Assembly (NCBI RefSeq): GCF_029960665.1
Contig: NZ_JASBRB010000025.1
Location: forward strand, 1 to 49,949
Origin: Pseudarthrobacter sp. AL07
Lineage (GTDB): Bacteria > Actinomycetota > Actinomycetes > Actinomycetales > Micrococcaceae
Reading direction: 5' to 3'
DNA length: 49,949 nt
The notes beneath the pieces are model-generated. The model was not told the DNA's origin. It saw only the letters and a list, made by a program, of their open reading frames with translations, and searched no databases. The position numbers and the translations under genes were made by a program. Positions 8,038 through 16,220 of this stretch are shown piece by piece (within the stretch, counting starts at the first letter, position 1; each line of letters starts with the position of its first letter).

Positions 8038-9447
8038 ATGCCGTTGAACAAAAAAGTCCTGGCCATTGTCCTCGCAGGCGGCGAGGGAAATCGACTGATG
8101 CCACTGACGGCAGACCGCGCAAAACCTGCAGTGCCTTTTGCCGGCAGTTACCGCCTGATTGACTTTGCGCTGTCCAACCTGGTGAATTCGCGCTACCTGC
8201 AGATCGTGGTTCTGACACAGTACAAGTCACACAGCCTTGATCGCCACATTTCCGAGACCTGGCGGATGTCGACGCAGTTGGGCAACTACGTGGCGTCCGT
8301 GCCGGCGCAGCAGCGGGTCGGCAAGAGCTGGTTCCTGGGCAGCGCCAACGCCATCTACCAGTCCCTGAACCTGATCTATGACGCCAACCCCGACATCGTC
8401 GTCGTCGTTGGCGCCGACCACGTCTACCGCATGGACTTTGCCCAGATGGTGGAACAGCATGTGCTGAGCGGGGCCAAGGCCACTGTGGCCGCCGTGCGCC
8501 AACCGTTGAACATGGCAAACCAGTTCGGCGTGATTGAGGTGGACCAGGAGGACCAGCAAAAGATCGCCGCATTCGTGGAGAAACCCGCCACAACTCCCGG
8601 ATTGGCCGCCGATCCGACCCAGTTCCTGGCGTCCATGGGCAACTACGTCTTTGACGCCGATGCTTTGGTGGATGCCCTCCACGTCGATGCCGAACGGCTC
8701 GATACCAAGCACGACATGGGCGGGGACATCATCCCCTACTTCGTCAGCCAGGGAGAGGCTGGAGTGTACGACTTCACGCTCAACGACATCCCCGGTTCCA
8801 CCGAACGCGACCGGACGTACTGGCGTGACGTGGGCACCATCGATTCGTTCTACGACGCGCACATGGATCTCATCTCCCCGTTGCCGGTGTTCAACCTCTA
8901 CAACTCTGAATGGCCCATCTACACGCGGCAAAGCATCTCCCCGCCCGCCAAGTTTGTCCGCGGCGAGAATGACACCGTGGGCACCGCCCTGGACTCCATT
9001 GTTTCCAGCGGTGTGGTCATCTCCGGCGGCGTGGTGGAGGGTTCCGTCCTCTCCAATGACGTCTTTGTGGGTAACGGCAGCAGAGTCATCGACTCGGTCC
9101 TGATGGACAAGGTGAACATCGGCGAAGGTGCCGTCGTCAACCGGGCCATCCTGGACAAATACGTGAAGGTACCGGCCGGCGCCGCGATCGGTCTGGATCC
9201 GGAACTGGACCGCGCCCGCGGTTTCAAGGTGACCGAGACCGGTATCACCGTACTCGCAAAGGGACAACAGGTGCCTGAGCCTGGGGAGGCGGAACGGGCG
9301 CTTGCAGCCCGGAACCTCCACCTTGTGCCTAATGCCATCCAGGCGGCAACGGCCAACTATCCCGAGATCCGCGAATCAGTGGAACAGGCCGCGGCGGTTC
9401 ATGCGGAGACGGCATTGCAGGCCGCCCAAGGCGCCCACCGCGCGTAG
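8038..9447 (+). CDS. glgC: Glucose-1-phosphate adenylyltransferase (ADP-glucose pyrophosphorylase)
   Basis: A 469-residue enzyme that makes ADP-glucose from glucose-1-phosphate and ATP, the committed step of bacterial glycogen synthesis. The N-terminus has the nucleotidyltransferase loop [14 protein letters not shown], then [17 protein letters not shown] and GADHVYRMD (substrate-binding Asp). The last ~130 residues contain hexapeptide-like turns of the left-handed beta-helix. The start at 8038 has AGGAGC 8 bases upstream; the open frame extends 21 codons further, but with no ribosome site. The tail after the beta-helix is somewhat long (ends AAQGAHRA). It is divergently transcribed from glgM/glgA, the usual actinobacterial arrangement. 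Allosteric control by sugar phosphates is known for the family but cannot be read here. Confidence 0.95.
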   Translation: MPLNKKVLAIVLAGGEGNRLMPLTADRAKPAVPFAGSYRLIDFALSNLVNSRYLQIVVLTQYKSHSLDRHISETWRMSTQLGNYVASVPAQQRVGKSWFLGSANAIYQSLNLIYDANPDIVVVVGADHVYRMDFAQMVEQHVLSGAKATVAAVRQPLNMANQFGVIEVDQEDQQKIAAFVEKPATTPGLAADPTQFLASMGNYVFDADALVDALHVDAERLDTKHDMGGDIIPYFVSQGEAGVYDFTLNDIPGSTERDRTYWRDVGTIDSFYDAHMDLISPLPVFNLYNSEWPIYTRQSISPPAKFVRGENDTVGTALDSIVSSGVVISGGVVEGSVLSNDVFVGNGSRVIDSVLMDKVNIGEGAVVNRAILDKYVKVPAGAAIGLDPELDRARGFKVTETGITVLAKGQQVPEPGEAERALAARNLHLVPNAIQAATANYPEIRESVEQAAAVHAETALQAAQGAHRA

Positions 9448-9460
9448 GCCGCAACGGGCA

Positions 9461-9499
9461 GGCCCGGCAGGACCGCTTGTCGCTGGATCCGGTCGGGCC
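9461..9499 (+). terminator. Weak candidate terminator after glgC
   Basis: An interrupted hairpin: GGCCCG (9461-9466) pairs with CGGGCC (9494-9499) and ACCG with CGGT further in, with a 5-base bulge. No clear T run follows. It sits between glgC and the next promoter (-10 TAAAAT at 9517). Confidence 0.3.
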
Positions 9500-9516
9500 G
9501 GATCTTCGTGAGGCTG

Positions 9517-9522
9517 TAAAAT
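9517..9522 (+). promoter_or_regulatory. Leaderless -10 box of the zinc-ribbon SDR gene
   Basis: TAAAAT lies 7 bases before the ATG at 9530, and no Shine-Dalgarno sequence is visible. This is the spacing expected if transcription starts at or next to the start codon. Confidence 0.6.
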
Positions 9523-9529
9523 CGGTACA

Positions 9530-10981
9530 ATGAGCTCCCCAGATCTGACGCCTGAAGAAATCCAGGCCTGCCTCAAGGTTTTGAACACCATCCACGTTTA
9601 CGACGAGGAACACCCTGACTATGTCACGGTGCGCCGCGCTACCGGGAAGATGTTCAAGGCCGTGAAGCGTCACCGCCGCGTGACCAAGCGGGACTTGATC
9701 TCTGTAGCCGACCGGGCCGTCATTGCACAGACCGCTACGGCAGCACCGGACAGGATCGACGACGAGACCCGCGGCAACAAGCTGGAGACGTCAGCGACGG
9801 GCAAGGTGGCCGGGCGCCTGATCCGTTCCCGCCCCTGCTATATCTGCAAGACGCACTACACGCAGGTGGACGCTTTTTATCATCAGCTCTGCCCGGAATG
9901 CGCCGCCTTCAGCCACAGCAAGCGGGATGCCCGCACCGATCTGACAGGCCGGCGTGCGCTGCTCACCGGCGGGCGCGCCAAAATCGGGATGTACATCGCC
10001 CTGCGCCTGCTCCGGGACGGCGCCCACACCACCATCACCACCCGGTTCCCCAAAGACGCCGCGCGGCGCTTCGCGGCCATGGAAGACAGTGGCGACTGGC
10101 TGCACCGGCTCCGGATTGTGGGCATCGACCTGCGCGACCCGTCACAGGTGATGGCCCTGACGGATTCGCTCAACGCCGCGGGCCCCCTGGACATCATCAT
10201 CAACAACGCCGCCCAGACCGTGCGCCGGTCCGGCAACGCCTACAAGCCCCTGGTGGACGCCGAGGACGAGCCGTTACCCGCCGCGCTGGAGCCCGCCAAC
10301 GGCGGACCGGAACTGGTGACGTTCGGCCACGCCCACGACAAACACCCCCTCGCCCTGGCGAGCAGTGTCACCGATCACCCGGTGCTGGCCGGTGACGCCA
10401 TCACCTCACTGGCGCTCTCCACCGGCTCGGCCTCGCTGGAGCGGATTGCCGCCGGTACAGCGATCGACGCCGGCGGGCTCGTCCCGGACCTGGCCGGCAT
10501 CAACAGCTGGACGCAGGTGGTGGACGAGGTTGACCCCCTGGAAATGCTGGAAGTGCAGCTGTGCAACGTCACGGCCCCGTTCCTGCTGGTCAGCAGGCTC
10601 CGGGATGCCATGAAACGCTCCACCGCGCACCGGAAGTACATCGTCAACGTTTCCGCCATGGAAGGCCAGTTCTCGCGGGCATACAAGGGCCCCGGGCATC
10701 CGCACACCAACATGGCCAAAGCGGCCCTGAACATGATGACCCGGACCAGCGCCCAGGAAATGCTGGACGCCGACGGGATCCTGATGACCGCGGTGGACAC
10801 CGGCTGGATCACCGACGAACGTCCGCACTTCACCAAGGTCCGGCTTATGGAGGAAGGCTTCCACGCGCCCCTGGACCTGGTGGACGGCGCCGCCCGCGTC
10901 TACGATCCGATCGTGATGGGTGAAAACGGCGAGGACCAGTACGGGGTCTTCCTCAAGGACTACAAGCCCAGCCCCTGGTAG
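9530..10981 (+). CDS. Zinc-ribbon short-chain dehydrogenase-like protein
   Basis: A 483-residue protein of uncertain function with three parts. Residues 1-95 are a charged N-terminal region. A probable zinc ribbon follows: C103-x2-C106-x14-C121-x2-C124. From about residue 138 there is an SDR-like Rossmann fold: the nucleotide loop is TGGRAKIG (146-153), NNAAQ lies near 225-229, and an insertion of roughly 90 residues (about 235-325) separates it from the catalytic half. The catalytic region is atypical. Ser375 and Lys397 are present, but the YxxxK tyrosine position holds Thr393 (HPHTNMAKAAL); the only nearby Tyr is 385. Activity may therefore be altered or lost. The gene appears leaderless. 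The PNPOx-family gene follows 45 bases later and may be functionally linked. Confidence 0.75.
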   Translation: MSSPDLTPEEIQACLKVLNTIHVYDEEHPDYVTVRRATGKMFKAVKRHRRVTKRDLISVADRAVIAQTATAAPDRIDDETRGNKLETSATGKVAGRLIRSRPCYICKTHYTQVDAFYHQLCPECAAFSHSKRDARTDLTGRRALLTGGRAKIGMYIALRLLRDGAHTTITTRFPKDAARRFAAMEDSGDWLHRLRIVGIDLRDPSQVMALTDSLNAAGPLDIIINNAAQTVRRSGNAYKPLVDAEDEPLPAALEPANGGPELVTFGHAHDKHPLALASSVTDHPVLAGDAITSLALSTGSASLERIAAGTAIDAGGLVPDLAGINSWTQVVDEVDPLEMLEVQLCNVTAPFLLVSRLRDAMKRSTAHRKYIVNVSAMEGQFSRAYKGPGHPHTNMAKAALNMMTRTSAQEMLDADGILMTAVDTGWITDERPHFTKVRLMEEGFHAPLDLVDGAARVYDPIVMGENGEDQYGVFLKDYKPSPW

Positions 10982-11013
10982 GACCGACGCTGTCCTCTCC
11001 GGGGCGTTGGGCG

Positions 11014-11019
11014 TAGGCT
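11014..11019 (+). promoter_or_regulatory. Leaderless -10 box of the flavin-binding protein gene
   Basis: TAGGCT ends 7 bases before the ATG at 11027, with no ribosome-binding site between. This implies that the gene can be transcribed separately from the SDR gene upstream. Confidence 0.55.
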
Positions 11020-11026
11020 CGGCGGC

Positions 11027-11524
11027 ATGAGCAGCGAAGCAACGTCCACCGGGTCAACGTCCAGCGAACCAGCGTCCCAGGTCCAGAACCTGGAACACCA
11101 CGAATGCTGGGCCCTGTTGCGGACGGTTTCCGTAGGCAGGCTGGCCGTCCTGGTGGACGGCCAGCCTGATATCTTCCCCATCAACTACACGGTGGATGGC
11201 GGAACATTGGTCTTCCGCACCGGCGCAGGAACCAAGCAGGCCGCCGCCTCGGGAGGTGCCGCTGTGGCGTTGGAGGCCGACGGCGTGGATGCCGTCAGTG
11301 GCCTGGCCTGGAGCGTGGTGGTCAAGGGACCGGCAAAGGCCATCACAGGAACCGAGGGCATCCTGGATTCCGCAGCCCTGTATCTTTTCCCATGGCAGGC
11401 CGGGAAGAAGGACACGTTTGTCCGGGTGAGCCCGGGCACTGTGTCCGGGCGCCGGTTCAAGGTCACCGCGCCCATGACGTGGTGGACCCAGCTCAGCGGA
11501 GCGGCCAAGGCAGCTCCCGAGTAG
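11027..11524 (+). CDS. Pyridoxamine 5'-phosphate oxidase-family flavin-binding protein
   Basis: A 165-residue protein of the split-barrel flavin-binding family often annotated as 'pyridoxamine 5'-phosphate oxidase family'. Residues ~24-70 follow the recurring pattern of the family: an ECWALLRTVSVGRLAV helix-strand, then IFPINYTVDGGTLVFRTGAGTK, where the basic end usually contacts flavin or F420 phosphate. It lacks the full-length PdxH signature, so true PNPOx activity is unlikely. Members include F420 reductases, heme-degrading proteins and flavin carriers; the substrate cannot be assigned. The first ~20 residues are Ser/Thr-rich and look disordered. It is probably leaderless (TAGGCT box 7 bases upstream). 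The next gene is convergent; a small GCCGGG/CCCGGC hairpin with loop CAAA (11526-11541) lies just after the stop. Confidence 0.8.
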   Translation: MSSEATSTGSTSSEPASQVQNLEHHECWALLRTVSVGRLAVLVDGQPDIFPINYTVDGGTLVFRTGAGTKQAAASGGAAVALEADGVDAVSGLAWSVVVKGPAKAITGTEGILDSAALYLFPWQAGKKDTFVRVSPGTVSGRRFKVTAPMTWWTQLSGAAKAAPE

Positions 11525-11572
11525 CGCCGGGCAAACCCGGCCACGCCGAGTGGAAGCCCCCGCCTAAGCTGC

Positions 11573-12424
11573 CTAAGCCAGCCGGGTGATTTCCACGCTC
11601 ACGCTGAGCGCGGAGCCTCCACCGCCGGACAGGATGCCCTTCAGCGGCGGTACGTCCCGGTAGTCACGTCCCCTGGCAACAGTGACATGGTAGTCGCCTG
11701 CCGGCTTGTGGTTGGTGGGATCCCAGCTGCGCCACTCGCCGTCCCAGAACTCCAGCCACGCATGTGACTGGCCTGCGACAGTCTCGCCGATGGCCGCCGT
11801 CGACCTCGGGTGCAGGTAGCCGGAGACGTACCGGGCGGGAATGCCGCAGCTGCGCAGCGCGCCGATGGCGAGGTGCGCGAGGTCCTGGCAGACGCCCTGC
11901 CGTTGTCCCCAGGCCTCCTCTGCGTTTGTGGTAACCGCAGTGGAACCGGACATGTATGTCATCTCGCCGCGCATCCATTCGAAGATGGCCATGGCTGCCT
12001 CGTGCGGGTTCTTGCCCTCCACGACACCTGGAATGACGCCCAGTACCTCGTCACCGGGACCGCTCAGCTGGGATTGCGGCAGCCAGTCACTGAACGTATT
12101 CAACGACTCCTTCGATGCCAGGACGTCCCAGCCGGCGATGTCGGAATCGGCCGGGATTTTTTCCGTCCGGTGCACTTCGACAGTGATGTTGGAAACGACC
12201 TCCAGGTGGTCGTGCGGCATCTGCATGTCGAAAGCGGTGACCCTCGTGCCCCAGTAGTCCCGGTAGTTGCCCACGGCCGCCTGCGTCGGCGAGACCTTGA
12301 GCACGGACTCAAGGACCACCTGCTGGGGGTCGGTCAGCGGGGTCATGCGGGCTTCGTTGTAGGAGAGCGTGACGCGCTTGTTGTACTTGTAGGCCGTGGT
12401 GTGGATGATGCTCAGCCGGGTCAT
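11573..12424 (-). CDS. Transglutaminase-like cysteine protease/amidase family protein
   Basis: A 283-residue protein with an N-terminal beta-rich domain (residues 1-~125; begins RLSIIHTTAYKY, typical of the bacterial transglutaminase N-terminal region). A transglutaminase-like core follows with the triad Cys179 (RQGVCQDLAHL), His221 (GQSHAWLEFW) and Asp235 (WDPTNH). Such enzymes cleave or form amide bonds. It has no signal peptide and is probably cytoplasmic. Its ATG overlaps the stop codon of the alpha-E gene by 4 bases, and it is last in a three-gene minus-strand operon (ATP-grasp, alpha-E, transglutaminase). This operon has been predicted by comparative genomics to make or remove a peptide or amide tag. 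The substrate is unknown. Confidence 0.88.
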   Translation of the reverse strand: MTRLSIIHTTAYKYNKRVTLSYNEARMTPLTDPQQVVLESVLKVSPTQAAVGNYRDYWGTRVTAFDMQMPHDHLEVVSNITVEVHRTEKIPADSDIAGWDVLASKESLNTFSDWLPQSQLSGPGDEVLGVIPGVVEGKNPHEAAMAIFEWMRGEMTYMSGSTAVTTNAEEAWGQRQGVCQDLAHLAIGALRSCGIPARYVSGYLHPRSTAAIGETVAGQSHAWLEFWDGEWRSWDPTNHKPAGDYHVTVARGRDYRDVPPLKGILSGGGGSALSVSVEITRLA

Positions 12425-13347
12425 GAAACTTCTCCCACCCAGGCGAGCTCGTCTGCCTGATTGAAGTATTTACGGGAAATGGCGTCCGAGGCCTGCGAGA
12501 CGGCCTTCTGCACGCGTTCCATATGCTCGGGCAGTTCGGACATCAGATCGTCCGTCCGGTGGAACTCGAGGAACGTACGGGCCTGGCCCACGATCCGACG
12601 GGCATCGTTGATGAAGCCCACCCGCTGCGCCGAAGGGTCCAGCTTGGCGAGGCACTCATCAGCGTCGCGCAGGGCGTAGACGATGGACCGCGGGAACAGC
12701 CGGTCAAGCAGGAGGAACTCGGCTGCATGCTGGTCCCCGAACGCGGCCCGGCGCGTCCGCAGGAACGACTCATAGGCCCCCGCGCACCGCAGCATGTTGA
12801 CCCAGGACATACCCGCAGAAAGCACATCCCGGGTGGAAAGCATCCGCGCCGTCATGTCCGCGCGCTCCAGGGACCGGCCCAACACCAGGAACAGCCAGCT
12901 TTCGTCATGGCTCACCGTGGTGTCGGCCAGGCCGCTGACCATGGCCGTCCGTTCCAGCGTCCAGTTGCAGAAGCGGTACGTCCCCACGACGTCCTTACGG
13001 TGCTGGCTCAGCCCGTAGTAAGTGGTGTTGAGGCTTTCCCACAGGCCCGAGGACACGGTCTCCCGGGCACGGCGGGCATTCTCGCGTGCGGCTCCCAGCG
13101 ACCCGGCGATGGAGGTTGCGCTGGTTTTGTCATACGCCAGGGCATGGAGAAGTTCGGGCAGGCCGAAGTCTTCGCTCTGCGGCCGGGCACCCATCACTGC
13201 GAGCAGTTCCTGGGCCACCCTGCGGCGTTCGTCCATGGGGAGGTGGTTCAGGCGTTCCAAGTGCACGTCCAGGATGCGGGCGGTGCCGTCGGCCCGCTCC
13301 ACATAGCGTCCGATCCAAAATAGGGACTCAGCAATACGGCTAAGCAT
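12421..13347 (-). CDS. Alpha-E domain protein (DUF403)
   Basis: A 308-residue, almost entirely helical protein of the alpha-E family. The N-terminus MLSRIAESLFWIGRYVERADGTAR is the hallmark of the family, and a second E/R-rich repeat (LFLVLGRSLERADMTARML) lies near the middle. No enzymatic activity is established to my knowledge; it is almost always encoded beside a circularly permuted ATP-grasp ligase and a transglutaminase, and may be a binding or scaffold partner. AGGAGG lies 9 bases upstream of the ATG. The gene follows the ATP-grasp gene after 75 bases and overlaps the transglutaminase gene. Confidence 0.88.
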   Translation of the reverse strand: MLSRIAESLFWIGRYVERADGTARILDVHLERLNHLPMDERRRVAQELLAVMGARPQSEDFGLPELLHALAYDKTSATSIAGSLGAARENARRARETVSSGLWESLNTTYYGLSQHRKDVVGTYRFCNWTLERTAMVSGLADTTVSHDESWLFLVLGRSLERADMTARMLSTRDVLSAGMSWVNMLRCAGAYESFLRTRRAAFGDQHAAEFLLLDRLFPRSIVYALRDADECLAKLDPSAQRVGFINDARRIVGQARTFLEFHRTDDLMSELPEHMERVQKAVSQASDAISRKYFNQADELAWVGEVS

Positions 13348-13422
13348 TCGCGGTGACCTCCTGCGCGTCCGAAATCTGTGGGAATGACCCCGTTAACAAT
13401 TGTGCCGGTTCGATGGCCCGGG

Positions 13423-14979
13423 TCACTGCTGCTGCTCCGACTGGCGGTCGCGCCAGTTGCTCTCCACTGGCCAGACGGATACCCGTTCGCGGATGGATAT
13501 GGTGGGCCGCGGAACAGTTTCTACCGGCACCTGAGGTGAGTCTGCCAGCACCCAGGTGTCCTTGGAGCCGCCGCCCTGGCTCGAGTTCACTATGAGGGAG
13601 CCTTCCTTGAGCGCCACCCTGGTGAGTCCGCCGGGGAGTACCCAGACGTCGTCGCCGTCGTTGACGGCAAAGGGGCGCAGGTCCACGTGCCGCGGGCCGA
13701 ACTTGTCCCCGCCCAGGGTGGGCACGGTGGAAAGCTGCAGGACCGGCTGGGCGATCCAGCCCCGCGGGTCAGCGATGACCCGTTTGCGCAGGGCCTCGAG
13801 TTCATCGTGGGAGGCGTCCGGCCCGATGACCAGGCCTTTGCCACCGGAGCCGTCCACGGGCTTCACCACGAGCTCAGCGAGGTTGTCCAGGACATACTCC
13901 CGGGATTCCTTCTCCTCGAGCCGGAACGTGTCCACGTTCGCGATGACGGGCTCCTCGCTGAGGTAGTAGCGGATGAGGTCCGGAACGTAGCTGTAGACAA
14001 GTTTGTCGTCGGCCACGCCGTTGCCCACCGCGTTGGCGATGGTCACGCCGCCGGCCCTGGCGGCGTTAACCAGTCCCGGGCAGCCGAGCATGGAATCCGA
14101 GCGGAACTGCAGGGGGTCCAGGAACTCGTCGTCGATGCGTTTGTAGATCACGTCGACCCGTTGTTCGCCGGCCGTGGTTCGCATGTAGACGCGGTTGCCG
14201 CGGCAGATGAGGTCGCGGCCTTCGACGAGTTCCACGCCCATCAGGCCGGCCAGCAGGGTGTGCTCAAAGTAGGCGCTGTTAAAGACACCGGGGGTCAGCA
14301 CCACCACCGTGGGATCGTCGACGCCGGCGGGCGCCGTTTTGCGCAGGGCGGACAGCAGCCGCCGGGGGTACTCTTCGACCGGCCGGATGAGCTGCTGGCC
14401 AAACGCTTCGGGCAGGCCCTTGGCCATGGCCCGCCGGTTTTCCAGCACATAGCTAACGCCGGACGGAACGCGCACGTTGTCTTCCAGGACGCGGAAGGTG
14501 CCCGCAGCGTCGCGGACCACATCGATGCCGGAGATGTGCACACGGACCCCGCCGGCCGGCTCAAAGCCGTGCACCTGGCGGTGGAAGTGGGCGCTGGTGG
14601 TGACGAGCTGGCGCGGGATGACGCCGTCTGCCACCACGTTCATTTTGTCGTAGACGTCGTTCAGAAAGGCTTCCAGGGCCCGGACACGCTGCGCCACGCC
14701 CATTTCCAGCACGGTCCACTCATCGGCGGGGATAACGCGGGGGACGATGTCGAGCGGAAACGGCCGCTCCTCCCCCGCGAAGTCAAACGTCACGCCGCGG
14801 TCCAGGAACGTCCGTGCCATGGAGTCCGCCCGGGCGCTGACGTCGGCCAGGGAGAGCTTGCTCAGGGCATCGGCCACCTGGCCGTATGACTCGCGTGCTT
14901 CCTGGCCGGGGGTGAACATCTCGTCGTAGGCGCCCGTGCGCCCGGTGGCCTCGGAGTAATCCTGGAATAGGTCTGACAT
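13423..14979 (-). CDS. Circularly permuted type-2 ATP-grasp protein
   Basis: A 518-residue ATP-grasp protein (formerly DUF404/DUF407). Recognisable segments: the N-terminal MSDLFQDYSEATGRTGAYDE, FDFAGEERPFPLDIVPRVI, GVRVHISGIDVVRD with FRVLEDNVRVPSGVSYVLENR (E and N likely bind Mg-ATP), then YKRIDDEFLDP and the Gly-rich VVKPVDGSGGKGLVIGP, an ATP-grasp phosphate-binding loop displaced by permutation. ATP-grasp enzymes ligate a carboxylate to an amine through an acyl-phosphate. Substrates are unknown. The ATG at 14979 has AAAGGA only 1 base upstream, which is too close; an ATG at 15015 or 15024 is possible, but homologues of this family start at MSDLF. It is first in the operon with alpha-E and transglutaminase genes. 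Confidence 0.85.
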   Translation of the reverse strand: MSDLFQDYSEATGRTGAYDEMFTPGQEARESYGQVADALSKLSLADVSARADSMARTFLDRGVTFDFAGEERPFPLDIVPRVIPADEWTVLEMGVAQRVRALEAFLNDVYDKMNVVADGVIPRQLVTTSAHFHRQVHGFEPAGGVRVHISGIDVVRDAAGTFRVLEDNVRVPSGVSYVLENRRAMAKGLPEAFGQQLIRPVEEYPRRLLSALRKTAPAGVDDPTVVVLTPGVFNSAYFEHTLLAGLMGVELVEGRDLICRGNRVYMRTTAGEQRVDVIYKRIDDEFLDPLQFRSDSMLGCPGLVNAARAGGVTIANAVGNGVADDKLVYSYVPDLIRYYLSEEPVIANVDTFRLEEKESREYVLDNLAELVVKPVDGSGGKGLVIGPDASHDELEALRKRVIADPRGWIAQPVLQLSTVPTLGGDKFGPRHVDLRPFAVNDGDDVWVLPGGLTRVALKEGSLIVNSSQGGGSKDTWVLADSPQVPVETVPRPTISIRERVSVWPVESNWRDRQSEQQQ

Positions 14980-15094
14980 GTCCTTTAGCCAACCATCTTT
15001 TTGTTTCGAAATCATTACTGCCATCCATTGTGGCGTGTTGCCGAGGGGCAACGGCGGTTCGTTGAATCCGTGTCCTATCGGGCAAGGTTAGTGA

Positions 15095-16168
15095 GTGCCA
15101 GAGACAAGTAATGCCGGGAGCATCGGAGACAGCGGCAACAGCCACAGCGGACCGCGCGCCAGGCTCCGTGAACTGAAGATACGTTCCGGCAGGCTCCTGC
15201 CCGGACTCCTGACAGCCACCCCCGCGCTTGCCGTTGCCTTCGCCGTACATGCCATGGTCCCGGCACTGCCGGCCATGACCATCGCGGTTGCGTTGGGCCT
15301 GCTCGCCGCCAACCTGCCCGGCACGGCAACGTGGATCGCCGGCCGGGCCAGGCCGGGCCTCGACTTCGCGGGCAAGCACCTTATGCGCGGAGGCATCGTC
15401 CTGCTGGGCCTCAAAGTGAGCATCATGGACATCCTGGGCCTGGGCTGGCTGACCATGGTCCTCATCACTGGCGTGGTGTTTCTGAGCTTCGGCGGCACGT
15501 ACCTGCTGGTGCGGCTGTTCCGGCTGCCGCGTGAGACCGCCCTGCTGGTGGCCACCGGCTTTTCGATCTGCGGGGCGTCCGCCATCGGAGCCATGGCGGC
15601 TGTGCGCCGGATCCGGCATGCGGATACCGTTTTGCCGGTGGCGTTGGTGACCTTGTGCGGCACCCTGGCGATCGGCATCCTGCCGCTGCTGATGCATCCC
15701 CTGCACTTGAGCCCCCTCGCTTTCGGCGCCTGGACGGGTGCGTCGGTGCACGACGTCGGCCAGGTGGTGGCTACGGCGCAGACTGCCGGCACCGCGGCAC
15801 TTGGCATCGCCGTCGTCGTTAAGCTCACCCGCGTGCTGCTGCTGGCACCGGTTGTTGCCGTGGCGGGCCTGCACCACCGCAGGAGCACATCGGGCAAACA
15901 CGCGCTGCCGCCGCTGGTGCCCCTGTTCGTGGTGGGTTTCGTGGCCATGGTTGCGATCCGGTCCACGGGCTGGCTCTCCGACGGCTTGCTCGACGCCGGC
16001 GCCGGACTGCAGGACATTCTCCTGGGAGCGGCCCTGTTCGGGCTCGGGTCTGCCGTGCGGATCCGCACACTGCTGCACACCGGAGCGAAGGCACTGCTCG
16101 CAGCGCTGGCGGCTTGGCTGCTGATCGCGTTGCTGGGCCTCGCGGCGGCACTGCTGATGACCGCCTAG
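15095..16168 (+). CDS. YeiH-family putative sulfate exporter
   Basis: A 357-residue integral membrane protein of the YeiH/UPF0324 family, annotated 'putative sulfate exporter family transporter'. About ten hydrophobic helices are visible, e.g. TPALAVAFAVHAMVPALPA, GIVLLGLKVSIMDILGLGW and ALLAALAAWLLIALLGLAA. The conserved stretch LVATGFSICGASAIGAMAAV marks the family. The GTG start at 15095 follows AAGG by 7 bases. It stands alone between the divergent ATP-grasp operon and the pepN promoter. Transport of sulfate or another anion is a family-level guess; I see no sulfur genes next to it. Confidence 0.85.
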   Translation: MPETSNAGSIGDSGNSHSGPRARLRELKIRSGRLLPGLLTATPALAVAFAVHAMVPALPAMTIAVALGLLAANLPGTATWIAGRARPGLDFAGKHLMRGGIVLLGLKVSIMDILGLGWLTMVLITGVVFLSFGGTYLLVRLFRLPRETALLVATGFSICGASAIGAMAAVRRIRHADTVLPVALVTLCGTLAIGILPLLMHPLHLSPLAFGAWTGASVHDVGQVVATAQTAGTAALGIAVVVKLTRVLLLAPVVAVAGLHHRRSTSGKHALPPLVPLFVVGFVAMVAIRSTGWLSDGLLDAGAGLQDILLGAALFGLGSAVRIRTLLHTGAKALLAALAAWLLIALLGLAAALLMTA

Positions 16169-16220
16169 GCCGCGGCGGGATGGGGCGCGGCAGGCCCGGA
16201 TCCCGTGATTAGATAGCTGA

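Noticed and set aside
9530..10981. Zinc-ribbon SDR read as two separate genes
   Set aside because: A single open frame covers both parts with no internal stop and no ribosome site between them, so it is one fusion protein.
13687..14889. 400-residue plus-strand frame opposite the ATP-grasp gene
   Set aside because: Composition mirrors the antisense of a strong gene; no domain.
14783..16078. 431-residue minus-strand frame over the YeiH-family gene
   Set aside because: Gln/His/Arg-rich, no motifs, and antisense to a clear membrane protein.
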